64,000 bases of DNA from Lingula anatina (GCF_001039355.2 NW_019775426.1:309129-373128); one strand, 5' to 3'; shown: positions 12,179 through 25,513, counted from the first letter of the stretch. Notes: a model not told the origin generated them from the letters alone. A program made the numbers and translations.

Positions 12179-13401
12179 AGATAGAGGAAAGGATGTTAAG
12201 TCATTATTGAGCCTGGTGGTCAGATGTTTGAACACTAGAATATGTTGGGATGGTCAACCAGATAGTCTACTTTCTGTTTCCTGGACACTAAGCTGACCAG
12301 ACATTCTTTGCAATGTGGTATTTTTTTGTTTCCTTTTTGTTGAATAACTGACCATGTAGTTTTAATCAATCATTAATACACAAATCATAAATTAATCTAA
12401 ACAGACTTGATAGCTAGCATAGCTAATTTTACATAAAAATATGTCTAAGAGCTAAGGGTGGCTAGAGAAATTAATTAATTACATTGGTTTATTTGTTTCT
12501 CACCAAATTCATCTTTAATATGAAAACAAAAACTGTTAGAAACAAACACACAAACCAACATCAATATACAAATAAAACCTCCTTTGTCATCTGTGGTCAG
12601 AATCAGAACACTGATGACCATGCAAATGACCACAGACTGGAATGTAGGAATGGTCAGTGAAGACTTCCTGAACACTAAGCCTTGTCCAGGGATTTGTCTA
12701 TGATCAATTTGGTTTATCTGTGATGATCAGTTAATTGCTCATCAATGGCGATAGCTGTCCACCTACTCTAGGAAATATTAACCCTATGACTGCATGAGGG
12801 TGATTAAGACAAGAGAGTGTCTGATAAGAGTTGAAAGTAAAAAGTAAAAATTTTCATGTCAATCACAGTAGAAACTGCAAATGAAAAAGAGAAAGTGAAA
12901 GTCATTTAGCATAATCATATTAAAGCACAATTTTTTGTGGCTAGTCACCTTTTACATCAAATTATAGTATATCTCGAGCAAATTTTGTGGAACAACTTTT
13001 TTTCTTTGGTATTAACTGAAGACTCATGAACATTAAATGAGCCAAATTGCTTTAAAAAAAGTTAGTCTGTTTCTTGCTGCTTTTTGTTTTTTAGACTTTT
13101 AAAAAAATTTTTTCGTTCAACAAAAATTAAAATTAACACTTAAAACAAAGTTCCAAAACAGAAACAACTCCCCTGAGCCTGATTATCTAATCTATCTATG
13201 GGAGTGATCTATGGTAGTCCTTGGGAAAGGTGGGCATAAGAAATATGAGTACACCACTATATCTTTTTTTCATTTGGGGGGAGGCGGGGGGGGGGGGACA
13301 GAAGCCTCTGAAGCTATAAGACGGTCTATAGGCATATGTTTCCCTGTGCAAATACCCTGTCTCTTCACCCTTAATCTCTTGATGGAGTGGTATATATCAG
13401 C

Positions 13402-13489
13402 TGTGTGTGTATGTGTGTGTATGTGTGTGTATGTGTGTGTGTGTGTGTGTATGTGTGTGTATGTACACATGTGTGTGTCTGTGTGTATG
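13402..13489. repeat. GT-rich array, 10-bp period atgtgtgtgt
   Basis: GT dinucleotides interrupted regularly by A, giving a higher-order decamer period for several units, then a degenerate tail. Confidence 0.95.
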
Positions 13490-16413
13490 TTAGTTGAGGA
13501 AAATGTCAACGGCAGCTGGGGAAGGGAAGGGGGGTTAGAAAATGAGAGCACACCACTCCAAATGTGTACCTAGTGCAATTCCAGTGTTTTCCTGAAAGTG
13601 CATGCATGCAGCAGTTAATGCCATGTCCAGTAGCAGCAAACAACTCAAGGACAGGTTCTACTTAATGGTGCTTGATTAGCATACATGTGGTCAGTTATGA
13701 GTGTGAGGGACAGGTCAATTGTAGGCCAATGTGCTGGCTATTGATTTAATGTGTTTTCCTCCCACACTTCTGAATGGTTATTTAGATGCATTTCCACCCT
13801 CAAGAAATGCATTAAACATATTATGGTAATTTTTCATTACATAAAGAAAAAAAAAATGATGGAGTATTTTTTAAGAAATGATGTTTTGTTTTTTCACACT
13901 GAACTCGGATTGAAAATTTCTAAATGACAAATTGGGTTTTTGTGTTGCTACATGTTGCTTTAAATTATAAATGTTGAAGTTTGGGAATACTAATAGTAGA
14001 TACCACTCCCGTACAGGGTATATACCTTTGGCCGTACACATACATCAATGCTTTGAACTAATTTTCATTTCAGATAATCACACATTTCATTTCATATATA
14101 TAACAAAAAATAATAGTAACAGTATTACTTGAAGTTGGGAATATATTTTGGCAAATTTAACACATCCAATGATTTTTCACAAGTAAGAGTTGGTCTTAAA
14201 CCACTCAGTACCATTGAAAACACAGTTTTAATGTACAGAAACCATTAAACCTTTGGTGATGGCCCCTTAGCTATTGAGTAAAATGTATGTGTCACCAGGA
14301 CACATAGGCATCAATCATCAGTTACTGAGGGTATAATTCTGATCTTATTTCTTCCAAATGTCACAGAAAACTAAGGTATGCCCTCTGGGGAACAGTGTAA
14401 CGTAAACTAAGAAAAGTTTTTTGCTTCAAATTTTATAGAAATCAGTTTATTTTGAGAAATCAGTTTACATAAATTCTCATGCATTCAAACTCCTGAACTT
14501 ATGCAAATCGCTGCCCCAATTCATTACATATCCAGATAAAAAAAAAAATAATAATGGCTATAATGTGAAGGGGAAGGGAGGGGGGAGCAAGTAAATGTCA
14601 AATTTTGGATGAAAATGATTTGTTAGAAAACAGAAAGGATAATGCATACACATCAAGGTTGTCAAAATAATTCCTGCTTTTTTCCTGAGACCCATCCATC
14701 GGACTATGCCCCTCTAATGATATGTCTAGGATGTTGCTCCGGTGGGGGGTGGGGGGGGTGGGGTGGGGGAATACCCCCCTCCCCTGACACAACATTGCTC
14801 TTTACAAAATCATTTGATCCATCTCAAAATTGTAATTTATATCAAGTTACCCTAGTAATTTCTTTTGGAATAATTTTGGCAAATTGCCCTTAAGTTATAC
14901 TAGAAAATATAAACATCCTTATCGGACATTATTAAACATAATTTAAATGACTACCAGTCAAGCAATTAAGAAATGTTACATGTAGAAGGATACTGGGAAT
15001 CCATAAAATTAATAGGAAAAAGAAAATAAATTGAAAATGGCATTTAAAATTGTCACTCTTTTTTTTCTTTTTTGACAAATGTCATACCAGGATATGAAAT
15101 GTAAGTGTACTGTATGACCTAGAGATCAATTTCTGTGACTAGAACTACATGAAACAGAACGGAAGGAGGAAACATGGGGGTGGTCTCTCGCCCTGATTTT
15201 CCCCCTTCTAAAACTTCAAGTCTTAACATGAAAACTTTTCTGCTTTTTGTGCCACCTCTCTCATAGTAAAAAACCCAACATCACTGTGTTGATGACATGC
15301 TTTCTTCCTTGACATTTTAAAATGGACTTTGAAAAGGTTTGTTTATATTTGGAGCCCAGAATTTTTCATTACTGAATGCAACAGGTCCAATGAGGTAAAA
15401 AACAAGAAAAAAAATAAAGAAGGTGTGAAAACTTTCATGACACCATTTGGTACGGTTCAGAAGTATGATTCAGCTTGTCAAAATTATAATTTCAAGAAGG
15501 GACCACTGGTTTGATTTTTTTTCAGAAATCGAAGAGGGGGGTCAGGATCCCCATGACCCCCCCCCCCCAAATCTGCCACTGATTTTAATACTTATAAGTC
15601 TTCCAACTGCTGGCAACCAACAGAGATGGCTAAATGTGCCTCAGACATTTTAACCCTTGATTCATTTATGTACATATTATCTGACAGCAGCAGTTATATC
15701 TCAAAAGGCAGCACTTAAGTTAATTCACTGTATTGTCCAATTTACTGAATTCAAGCTGGCTATTATATTATATAAATATATGATTTTGTGGGATGCAGTT
15801 ACATGCAGGCTAGCTAGCTGTGTATAGCACCACACCAGTATAACACAGGTGAAAAAAAACTACAAACCACATTTTTATTTGAGTTGGAAAACCATTCAGT
15901 GTTCTTGATAACACCCACACTCTCTGTGAAAAGGGATATTTTTATCAATATTTTCCCGTATCATAAATACAGTTGAATTAACTTCAGTCACTTAAGCAAT
16001 ACCTGCATAAAAATTCATCATGATAAATTCATTCTCTGTGTATGCATGATTTTTAAATAATTGAGATCTGTTACAATTTTGGATCCCGTTAAAATTTAAA
16101 TGTCTTACAATACTCATTGAAGATATGGGGGAGAAGGAGATATAGAAAGTAACCATTATTGATGAATTTTACAATCTATCCATTTTTGTATGGAATATGT
16201 CAGAAAGAATTTCGTCTTAGTTCTGAATTTTTATTTCAGTGTTTAAAAACAGTTGCTTTATTTCAATATACTATAATGGTCATACATGTACATGTACCAC
16301 TTTCATTCTAGATCTTTGCCCCATGAATCAAATTCCATCATTGATTTACGGAACTCTCCTTTTACAATGAAGCAATATTGGTTTTCTAAGGACCAAATAT
16401 TAAGTATCATAAC

Positions 16414-16437
16414 ATCAAGGAGTTATAACTCCTTGAT
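16414..16437. repeat. Perfect 24-bp palindrome
   Basis: Two self-complementary halves, atcaaggagtta and taactccttgat, meet with no spacer. It could extrude as a cruciform or be a dimeric protein site. Function unknown. Confidence 0.9.
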
Positions 16438-16446
16438 AACATATAA

Positions 16447-16614
16447 GGTTGCATTCACAACAGGGGACTAACAAGTCTGCGGATCAAATGTGCCCAACCC
16501 ACTTGAATGCTTGTTGCAAAATCCCCAGGGGGAATCTATCAAAAATCTATCAGTGTCTATTAGGGGAACAGACGGCAAGTTTTTAGGTGGGTCACCATAT
16601 ATGTGAATGCAGCC
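16447..16614. mobile_element. Small element with ggttgcattcac inverted ends
   Basis: The left end ggttgcattcaca and right end tgtgaatgcagcc form a 13-bp imperfect inverted repeat bounding 168 bp. There are partial inverted matches inside and no coding capacity. It may be a divergent member of the foldback group. Confidence 0.5.
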
Positions 16615-16639
16615 AATGAAGCAACATTGGTTACCTAAG

Positions 16640-18136
16640 AAAAAACAAGAAGTATAATTACAAGTATAAATAATAATAATAATAACATGACTGATGTATC
16701 TGACAAATATTATCTTATGTAAAAAGACAACAAGCTCTGGATGTACATGTACCTTGAACTGAAGAAAACGTTATTTTTAGTCTGAAGGCTTAGACCAATA
16801 TTTGGGCTTTAATTCCTTTGTGAAAAGGGCCCCAGAAATCAAACCGTGTTGCCTGATCCCTTAAAGATAAAATGATTTCCATTTCTTTGCTAATCTATGT
16901 GCCAGTCACTGTGCTAAAAAGAATGAACCATGCTGTATCCAATTCGTTTCATTTTCAACAAGCTAATTTTTTTGACGAGATAATTTCATTTTTTTAAAAT
17001 GATTTTTACGTCATGTATGGAAACTGTGATGGAGGGATATTTATGACGCCCTGTTTACATCCTGTTAAAGAAAACAATTAACACTCACAGTCCTTATCAA
17101 AGGCAAAGACTATTTCAGACCTGAAACCAAGCCAGATTGCATCATCTAGAAGAAACGAAACTAAGTTCAATACTATACTTTTAAATTTACTTTTATCAGC
17201 CAATGCTGATAAGATAAAAAAAGGTATCCCAAATGTTTATTTTCAAGCAGCTCATTTTTGCTTTAAAACTCGAAACTTGAATCACTTTTACTTTCAAAAT
17301 GTTTTTTGTTTTACTCAATTTCCCGAATGTTGTTTTTTGAAGCAGCCCCTAAAGGGAATTGAGGTCTGTTCTCTTTTGTACCAGCCTTCTACATGACCCA
17401 GCCACAAATTGTGGCTAACCACCAGAATTCCCCAAAGATTTGACATGTCAGGTAAAAGTACATCACCTAATAGGAAATCAAGAAGCTGGCACAATGTTCG
17501 GGGCACGGATGTAAAAATAGCTCTCAATTATTCCAATTATCTTAGATTTATCTTGTCGTGCCATCTTTCTTGGGTGACATCCTGATTCAATCAAATTAGA
17601 TCACACTATCCTGTTCAGGCAGGGTATTAGAAGAAAAATGAATCAAAGAGAAAAGATATTCCTTCCTGACACTATCCTGAACATATATCTTTGAATGAGT
17701 CAAATTAACAGTCACCTTTAACTGTTGAAAATTTAAGAAGCACAAGAAGAAAAGTCGAAAACTTTTAACAGGAAAAAAAATTATCTTTCATGAAATGTAA
17801 ACCTAATGGGACATGATATTTACAGAATGAAATCTGGTTTTAAGAGTACTACCATTCCTAGGGCATATTCCAATCTCTCTGTGAATACATATACGTGACT
17901 TTCCATGATAACTGCAGTTCTGACACTCTGTCCAAGAGAATGTGTGATTCAGCTAGATCTGAAGACAATATACTTTATTTAACTGGTAAAATTCTAGACA
18001 TGAACTATGGTATTGCCTCATCCCTGTTGAATGCCCTGAGCCAGCATTCAAATAAAGACATTTTTCTACAACAAAGAAACAACATTTATCAGAATGAAAA
18101 AAAAATTTTTTCTTCTTATCAATTAAAGTTTGTTAA
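16640..18136. other. Intergenic, no recognised feature
   Basis: AT-rich sequence in which I see no gene, RNA or repeat. Confidence 0.5.
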
Positions 18137-18303
18137 CAGGCCTGTAGCCAGCAATTTCAAAATGGCGGTTCTTTTTCTGAAAAAGTGGATCTTTTACCAT
18201 GAAACCTTCCTGGACTTATATAAAATTTTACCTGGAGGGGACCTTTTCCTGGCAAAAAGGGTGGTTTGTTTGAACACCCCGAACCCCCCTGGCTATGGGC
18301 CTG
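18137..18303 (+). mobile_element. Repeat family A copy with 5-bp target duplication
   Basis: The best preserved copy in the window: 167 bp, left end caggcctgtagccag, right end ctggctatgggcctg (inverted, 13 of 15 match). It is flanked on both sides by gttaa (18132-18136 and 18304-18308). The target-site duplication and inverted ends mark it as a MITE-like non-autonomous DNA transposon. There is no coding capacity. Confidence 0.85.
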
Positions 18304-18308
18304 GTTAA

Positions 18309-18869
18309 TAAACCACAATTACTGGATATACTTAAAACATGTGTTGTGATATATGGGTGAAATATTGAGTGTGATATTGCCCCATATGTACTTCACAAGG
18401 AAAAAAATCTACATAATTATAAACTAAACATTATTCTTTCAGTCAAAAAAATATACATACCAGAAACAGAAACATGATTCCAGTCATTCCCAAAAGATGT
18501 GGTGATTTCCTGTTTATCAGAAGAATGGGTTCGGGGTGATCATTTCTGAGTATCAAAGCCCCCTGGAAATTTGGTAAGTGATATGGGGGTAGGGTACGTG
18601 GGAGGATGGGTGGATTTTTTTTTTTCGTGAACAGAAAAATTAAACGTTGTCAATGATTCTGATGGATAGACAGTTGGATATGTCAGACAGAGAAAATGAA
18701 AGATTGTAGTACACCAGTGAGTGTACAGTGAGACAATTACCAGACTTAATTGTACACATACACTGAAAGAGTAAATAGACAAGAGGCATCCCCTCAGTGA
18801 CAGTCACTATCATCAGTGAGAAAATTGTGGAAAATTTCCAACAAGGGAGGGCCTCGTCTGCCTGAACCT
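18309..18869. other. Intergenic, no recognised feature
   Basis: Unique AT-rich sequence between two small mobile elements. No gene seen. Confidence 0.5.
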
Positions 18870-19126
18870 AAGACTGGGTTCCTATACCTAGATTGATCTA
18901 ACAGGATCAATCCATCTCCAAGGGGTTCTCACTAAATTGCCTTTAGCTTCAGAGGCTTAGATGTCTGGTATGCCTACTGAAAGCTAAACTATAATTAATT
19001 ACCCTCTAGCAGCTTCAGTAGATGTGATAGACATCTAAGCCACTTAAGTTGATTGCAATTTAGCAAGAATCCCCTTGGAGATAGATCAATCCAAAGTTAG
19101 TACTATAGGGTCTGGGAATGGTCCCT
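18870..19126. mobile_element. Foldback element with taattaattac core
   Basis: Left arm sequences 'tagattgatcta' and 'ccatctccaagggg' recur inverted in the right arm as 'ccccttggagatagatcaatcc'-type sequence. The ends are gactgggttcc... and ...gggaatggtccc. The central part (ggcttagatgtctg, gaaagct, taattaattacc) is shared with the element at 40844, so the two belong to one family. Confidence 0.75.
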
Positions 19127-20971
19127 ACTGTAAGTATACAGCCTTGACAATGAAGATCAGCAAAGGCAAAAAGATGGACAGGCGCAGACAGACAGGATAG
19201 ATGGAAACCAAGAAAAGGACTGAGATGAATAATTAAGTCAATTCCTTGCTCCATGATTTAATATCAGATATATCATGTGGTATGTAGATGGAAGAAACGA
19301 TGAGGCATTGGATTGCCTACATATATTAGGATGTATGAACAAAGACACATGCACTCACACACACACACAGAGTTCATCAATTAACATTTCTGCACTACTT
19401 CATCATAAAAAATGGCTTGACTTTCTAAATTTATTGCATCCCGATGTATTAAGTATTATGAAGCAGTGAACTCATCACACCTATGAAATAGACAGACAGC
19501 GAAAAGCACAGGTTAATTCTTACACAGTTATTCAGGGAATGCCTCTTAATGACAGCTACTTCCTGTGTAGGCGTTACTATGGTAATGTACCATCATCGCT
19601 CTCTACCTGGGATGATGCAAAATGCATTAATACAGACGAATTGCAGCGGAAATGGTTTCTGATAATCACAATAAGGTTTATGTAACTTTATTTAGCATTT
19701 GTTCTAGAAAGGTGTGGGCCAGCGTGCTGTAGAATATTCTGCCCTTATTTGTAAATTATATCAAAAGTCTATTTTGGCTCAGGCTGAGTTAAATAAATGA
19801 CCTGGTAATGCACTGGAAGACCCCAAGGATAAAAAAATTATACTCCAACTGTAAAATGTGGGGCACAGGAATGAAAAAAATCTCTTGGTTTCATTTGGTT
19901 TACCTTGATATAAAGGATATACTTAGGGACAACACATGGAACACATTCTTTTAATTGTCCCCTCCCCCCCCCCCCTTTTCTGGGTCCACCATTGTAGTAA
20001 TTAACAACTGGACAAATTTTCATCTTCATTAATGTAACAGTTTTTAGATAAAATCTAGAATGGCTTCAATTGTGGGGCTTAATTTACAAATGACTGTATT
20101 GATGGAGACAGCCATTAGAAGACCTTCACTTAATCAGTCTAGTAACTGTGATTGTCTTTGGTTACACATGGGAGGCCATGCGGAGAATACTGGTATACGT
20201 ATTACATGAAGAGCAGCAAGTTTTAAAATGTAGACAGTTTTCTTCAAATAGAACTTTAGTCTAAGAGATTTGCATGACATGCCTCACTGTTTAGTGTCTG
20301 CCTGGCTACATATGGTTGTTTAGTAGTGTTTGTTTTAAAGAAAATAATTTGAAAAGGAGGTAAAATTTCATTTAAAGTGTTGTTTCCCTTTTTTTTTCAT
20401 TACAGGTGGTTTTAATGCACCTTTTAAAAAGAAGGGTGAAGGAAAAGCCACACATTATGCTTCTTGGCAATTCTCTCTCCCCTGCTGAAAAAAAAATAAA
20501 AATACAGAAAATATGGAAAATATTGAAAAAGATGAAACATGACCAAACCAAACATAAAAAGAAACAATGAATTTTCTGGAACGGATAAGAGCTGCAAAAA
20601 TTGAAACTGGGCCAAAATAATTCTCAAATCAAAGGATGTGGCAATGTTATAAATGGATATTTCCAGTAAAGGATACACCCAATTTACCTTTTATTGAAAA
20701 GGATGCCCCTTCACTATGCTGATAAATGTCAAACTAAAGTAAGAACAGACATAATTTACAGATGAGGAAGTCAGTCAATTATTTGACATGGAGCCAACTG
20801 ATAGGAGTTTTATCTTTCAGTGGGAGTTTATTGTGTGTGATCACAATCTTAAGAGTAGGAAAAAAAAAACAAATATGATATTAACCCAATTAACAACATA
20901 AGGAGAGACATCGATGTTCAAATTACTTGCTAATCTACATGAAATTTTAAGCGTCCTCAAATTTTATCAAG

Positions 20972-20974
<3 letters not shown>

Positions 20975-21006
<32 letters not shown>
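20975..21006. repeat. (ATA)n microsatellite
   Basis: About ten uninterrupted ATA/AAT units. Confidence 0.95.
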
Positions 21007-21008
<2 letters not shown>

Positions 21009-22551
21009 GGAATTGACAAGTAAAAAACCACAGGAAATTAGATAAGAAATGAGGACTGAGATATAATACAGACTAATAAGACCATTTTTAGTGATGGGTA
21101 TTTTGCTTCTTAATGACTTCAGTTATATTTTTGTTTATTTTTGCTTAGAGCTCTCAGGCATGAATTTGCATAAAAATTTAACATTCTATAAAGTCATCCT
21201 GTAATAATCATCAATTTATGGATTTAAATTATATTCACAGAAAATCCATTTCAAGTTTTATTCAGATTCAATTCTGACTGAAACTGCAGGTCTTTAATAT
21301 GCTCTATAACATGTCCAATTCAACAATGACAGTCACTGGACCAAAACCACAAGGAGCGTTCTTTCCTATTTTTTCTCTCTGACAGTTTGCTCCAATATAG
21401 GCTGTTATAATTGTCCATGTGGTGGTGTAACGGCATGTAAAACGACAACGAATAGTGAAACCGTTATGCAACCATGTACGCCTGCCACTCCAACTTTATT
21501 GGCATATTATTCACAGTATTCTTTGGGGTTATATTGCACTGTTTATTCATTGATAAGCATTATCGCACCGTTTCAATAGCACACTCAGAGTCACCCTATC
21601 CCTTCATAAGATTTCTATGTTGCATTCTGTCCTCTTGCGGTTTGGAAAATAGCCAAGGTAAATATAAGTATGACTTTATTTACAAAGCCAGTCACAACCA
21701 TATTAGACTAATCAATATTATTACATTATTACAAGCCAGTAATTGACGGTGGTGAAAGGTGGTGAAAGTTGGAGGGGGGGGGGGATTTTTTTTGTAATTT
21801 TAACCTTTTTAGCTTACAAGGGTTCTTTGTGTGGTTTTCTCAATCTTTATTTATTTATTTATTATTTTTGCACATTAAGTAGAAGTTTTAACAAATCGAA
21901 TGTTATAGAACATGGAACTTAGAAGTTTTATCAGCTAGATGACTTTGAAAATTAATTCTGTTGGTATAATCCTCTAGTATTTTAAAGCATACCAAAAGCA
22001 CCTGTGACATAAATCCATAAAAAAGGTCCTATTTCCAATCAAATTAAATTTTCATCTTTCTCAAGAGATGACTTTTTTCTTTCTCTTTTCTCTATTTTTC
22101 TGGCTAGGAAAATTTTTTTTAAGTTGAAAAAAAAAATTAGTGACAGAATTCACTTAATCTGATCATATAATTTTAGCAGATCCATTAAGTAAATGTGTCA
22201 AATGAAAACCACTTCATCATTTCAAACATAATTGCTTACTGTGTCATTTCAAAGAAAATCCATTATTTTCAATACAAAACCCCCACTGTACAGCGTACAC
22301 GATTCATAATTTTGATCACTAATCACCAACACGTTCTCACATCTCTCAATCATTATAAATCATAAAGGTGGCCTGTTAATTACTTCCCTCTTTGCACCTT
22401 TTCCATAGGTAAAGTAGGTTGAATGTTACACCTTGTCATAATTAAAGCATATATTGATTTTGTTGTACTCCCACCATCACATGTCAATCTATGGGAGAGC
22501 TGTAAAAGCAAGAGAGAAATAGTTGGTGGGTTTAACATACTTCAAAGGAAA

Positions 22552-22560
<9 letters not shown>

Positions 22561-22596
<36 letters not shown>
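22561..22596. repeat. (TA)n microsatellite
   Basis: About 18 TA units, directly preceded by an A-run. Confidence 0.95.
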
Positions 22597-22597
<1 letters not shown>

Positions 22598-23472
22598 CAC
22601 TACAAAGAGAAAGAGAAATATATGCGGGCACAGTCATACATACTGGGTACAGTAGGAAAAAATATGAGTTCATATAGGTATACAGACATAGGGATATTGC
22701 TTTGTAAAACAAAAACTTTTGGTTTGCTGCCAGTGATTTTATTAGGATATGAGGTCGTGAAATGAAAAGAGAAATATAGACAATATCACACAATAAATAA
22801 ATAAATGAATGAATAAATAAAAATACAGAAAGAAGCAATGCTGATAAATTATTAACAATTTAGTTTTAGATTTCTAACAAATAGGATATCAAAACCACTT
22901 TTTCCTCTTAGAGATGTCAAATTCTTCATATGAAAGACAACTGCCTTATTATCTATTTCACTAGCAGTGAAATCCTGATTTCATCACCTGAAGCTATTGT
23001 ATACCTATCTTGGTGCTAGGAGACAGCCCCCCCCGACATGTTGACCAAACAAAAACTGATGACAAAGAATTTTTTTACTTTGGCTATTTTCATACAGGAT
23101 CATATTTCAAGGTTATTGAATGTTTCAAATGGATATGTAAATAAAAAAACACTTTATAGCCAACTTGACTTAATAACTGATCAATCTATAGTAGAAAGTG
23201 AATTGTATTTCATACAAAGTAAAATAAATAAGAGCCAACTGTTACAGATTCACAGAATTTAATTTCATCGTCTGTCTAATTTCAATACCTAATTCGTTGT
23301 TCATCAAAACTGCCCACGTTGAATAAAATTTTACGGCGTCACCCACTATATACAGTAGTGTCGTAGTTAGGTAAAGTTTCATGTTCCTGAGGTTCTCCCC
23401 TAAATCGCCCTGGTACACAGTATTGCTCAATGAAGATCCAATTATGTTTCCAAATACGGCTGATGACGAGGA

Positions 23473-23550
23473 TGACGTCGTTCCATTCCGGCGCTTCCGA
23501 TTGGTGGAGCCGCCTGTCAATCGTCACTTGGAGTATAAGAGTATAAGCTC
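23473..23550 (+). promoter_or_regulatory. Promoter of the MAP-kinase phosphatase gene
   Basis: Within 80 bases lie a CRE-like TGACGTCG (23473-23480), ETS-type cores on the minus strand (CCGGAAT at 23485-23491, CGGAAG at 23494-23499), an inverted CCAAT box (ATTGG, 23500-23504) and two TATA-like TATAAG motifs (23533 and 23541). They sit about 250 bp before the start codon, and the region is richer in GC than its flanks. ETS factors downstream of ERK are known to drive vertebrate DUSP6. Use of these sites here is inference. Confidence 0.55.
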
Positions 23551-23570
23551 GCGCCATTACAGGCAACATA

Positions 23571-23802
23571 TACACGGCTGAAGTGAACTTGATCGTTCCC
23601 GAAGAAAATCAGTGTTTAAGACTACAATTTCGGACCGATCCAGCCAGTGTTAAGACACCAAGCTATATTTACGTGAAGTATATTTATTCTGATATAAACT
23701 GGAATAGGAAAACGACGATACGGAGACGACAAGACGATCAGTCTGTCGTTTAAACCAGGACTCAAGTAACACGAAAATCTACCGAAATTTGTTCCACCTC
23801 CA
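23571..23802 (+). other. Probable 5' UTR of the phosphatase gene
   Basis: The stretch lies between the TATA-like motifs (expected start near 23565-23575) and the ATG at 23803, with no intron signal needed to link them. The exact transcription start is not known. Confidence 0.5.
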
Positions 23803-24190
23803 ATGCCTTCCCTCGACATTGACAACGCCAACATGAGTGCGACTGACTACTGTACGCCAGAATGGCTTGGACGCCGACTTAACAGCGAGGAAGGAGCCCT
23901 GGTGCTAGACTTGAGAGCTCAGAATGACTTTATTCAGTCTCACGTCGAAGGGGCCATTAATCTGTTCATCCCAACGTTAATGCTCCGGCGATTAAAATCG
24001 GGCAACCTGTCTGTTTCCTCTGTTATTCAGTGCAATGAAGGAAAGGAGAAGTTTAACAAGAAATGTAAAACACACACGATAGTATTATACGACGACAACA
24101 CAAAAGACTTGAACGCTAATCCGACCAGTATTATTAACTTACTCGTGAAGAAGCTTAAAGTTGACGGCTGCCAAGTACGGGTTTTACAAG
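23803..24190 (+). CDS. MAP-kinase phosphatase (DUSP6/7/9 type), exon 1
   Basis: First of three exons of a 369-residue protein (human DUSP6 is of similar size). The exon encodes residues 1-129 plus one base. It carries the rhodanese-like/CH2 domain, with the kinase-interaction motif MLRRLKSGNLS at residues 60-70. Arg62-Arg63 correspond to the basic pair that docks ERK. The class acts in the cytoplasm, removing phosphate from Thr and Tyr of activated ERK. The ATG at 23803 starts the frame, and a second in-frame ATG at 23833 is possible. The donor at 24191 is GTAAGT (phase 1). The DUSP6/7/9 subgroup is assigned from the docking motif and overall layout. Which of the three it equals is undefined, since invertebrates usually have a single pre-duplication gene. 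Confidence 0.95.
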
Positions 24191-25126
24191 GTAAGTTGAA
24201 AATCGTGTGGGTTGTCATTACCGCCTTATCTAATTCATCACCGGAGACATTAAGATTTCAAATCGCTATCATGCGACCTCAGTATTTGCTGTTAAGTCTT
24301 CCTTGTCTACGTCATGGTATTTCACAATCGTCCGCTCCGCGACTTTTTATGTATTTTAAACTTGCCAATTTTAACCGTAGGGACCGCTAATGGAATCCAG
24401 ATTTCCAACGCGACTGTTGCTGCGTTGATATGTTCAATGTGACTAGACGTCAACATGTGTTTAAGTCAACTGGGTGTTTTGGAATGTTGGGAGTACATTT
24501 CCGTTTTAAAAATCCATAGCTGACGCGAAAACCCGATCTTTCTTATCGCAGCGGTCACAGCGCCGGCACGTTTCCGGTGTTTATAAAATTTGCCTCGCGA
24601 AGGGGTCATAAACCACTAGGACGTCACTCGATCCCCGCAGGCGAGATCTTCTTTTAAATCAAATTGTGTGCCAGGTTGTGACCAAGAGACATATTTTTTT
24701 ATTATGTTCGAGATAATCTATTTCCGTCAAAACAGTGTATAGTCTCTAAACAATTCAAACGGGTGCCGCAGGCTCAGGAGACTTGGGGGGGGGGGGGTAG
24801 AGGTAGTTAATTGATGAATCATTATATTCATTATTTGAATTGTTTAATAACGGTTTACCATCCGAGAAAAAATGCTTTGAAGATGAACAACCATTGAGAA
24901 AATTAAAAACGCGTACAACTGCAGCATATTGCTGTCTTAGAAAATATATTTGCAAGAATGGCGCATTGCTATATTGATTTTGCCATAACCTGTAATTCAA
25001 CACGGCAGCAAAAAGTGGAACAGAGCTAAATGTTCAGATTGAGAGGTGGCAGCTTAAGTTCCATGGTGATATAATTTTTTCCTTTCCCTGGCTACCAGGA
25101 GTCATGTTTTGGGATTTAAATTTTAG
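24191..25126 (+). other. Intron 1 of the phosphatase gene
   Basis: 936 bp, GTAAGT donor, TTTTAG acceptor, phase 1. It contains a G-run at 24786-24797. No other feature seen. Confidence 0.9.
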
Positions 25127-25513
25127 GTGGCTTCCAGTCCTTCGAAGAGCTGTACCCAGATCTTTGCGAGGGGGTCGATGACAACGAGACAAGTACTATT
25201 ATGGGACTTAGAAACCTGTCGCTGTCTGATAGAGACAATGTCAATTGCACGCGGGAAATCTCAGGGCTGGATACCCCATTTCACAACGCGCTACCTGTCG
25301 AAGTGATTCCCAATCTTTATCTTGGCAACGCAAGGAATTCTGCCGACTTGGAAGCCTTGAAGAAGCACGGGATTCAATATATCCTGAATGTCACCCCTAA
25401 CCTGCCAAATATGTGGGAGAAAGATGAACATATTGTGTACAAGCAGATCCCAATAAATGACCATTGGTCCCAGAATTTGTCCGTCTATTTCCCTGAAGCA
25501 ATATCCTTCATTG
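25127..25513 (+). CDS. MAP-kinase phosphatase, exon 2
   Basis: Encodes residues 130-258. It completes the rhodanese-like domain (GGFQSFEELYP) and adds a serine/leucine-rich linker (IMGLRNLSLSD, about residues 154-164, possibly a nuclear-export-like segment as in DUSP6). It then begins the catalytic domain with the family block VIPNLYLGNARNS at about 189-201. The general acid is Asp241 in PINDHWSQN, 31 residues before the catalytic cysteine, the same spacing as I know for human DUSP6. Acceptor ...TTTTAG, donor GTAAGT at 25514, phase 1 at both ends. The reading frame is continuous with exons 1 and 3. Confidence 0.95.

Larger units (their letters stand above)
10618..16364. other. Intergenic, microsatellites and homopolymer runs
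   Basis: No gene recognised in 5.7 kb. It contains GA microsatellites at 11905-11931 and 12141-12174, a GT-rich decamer array at 13402-13489, and G or C runs near 13276-13299, 14741-14776 and 15559-15568. Confidence 0.5.
16365..16639. repeat. Direct repeat pair flanking a small inverted-end element
   Basis: A 26-bp sequence starting caatgaagcaa at 16365-16390 recurs at 16614-16639 with three differences. Similarity appears to fade over the next ~20 bases. Between the two copies lie a 24-bp palindrome and the element at 16447-16614. Confidence 0.6.
19127..23470. other. Intergenic upstream of the phosphatase gene
   Basis: No gene recognised. It contains a C-run at about 19962-19976, an AAT microsatellite at 20975-21006, a G-run near 21774-21784 and an AT microsatellite at 22561-22596. 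Confidence 0.5.

Noticed and set aside
13211-13573. Frame with Val/Cys repeats
   Set aside because: Product of the GT-rich microsatellite.
21474-21665. Frame with a membrane-like N terminus ending near a GTAAAT donor
   Set aside because: It has an ATG and a weak donor but no partner exon or recognisable family; too little to call a gene.
23242-23581. Overlapping minus-strand frames at the phosphatase promoter
   Set aside because: The region is explained by promoter and 5' UTR elements on the plus strand; the frames look like chance.
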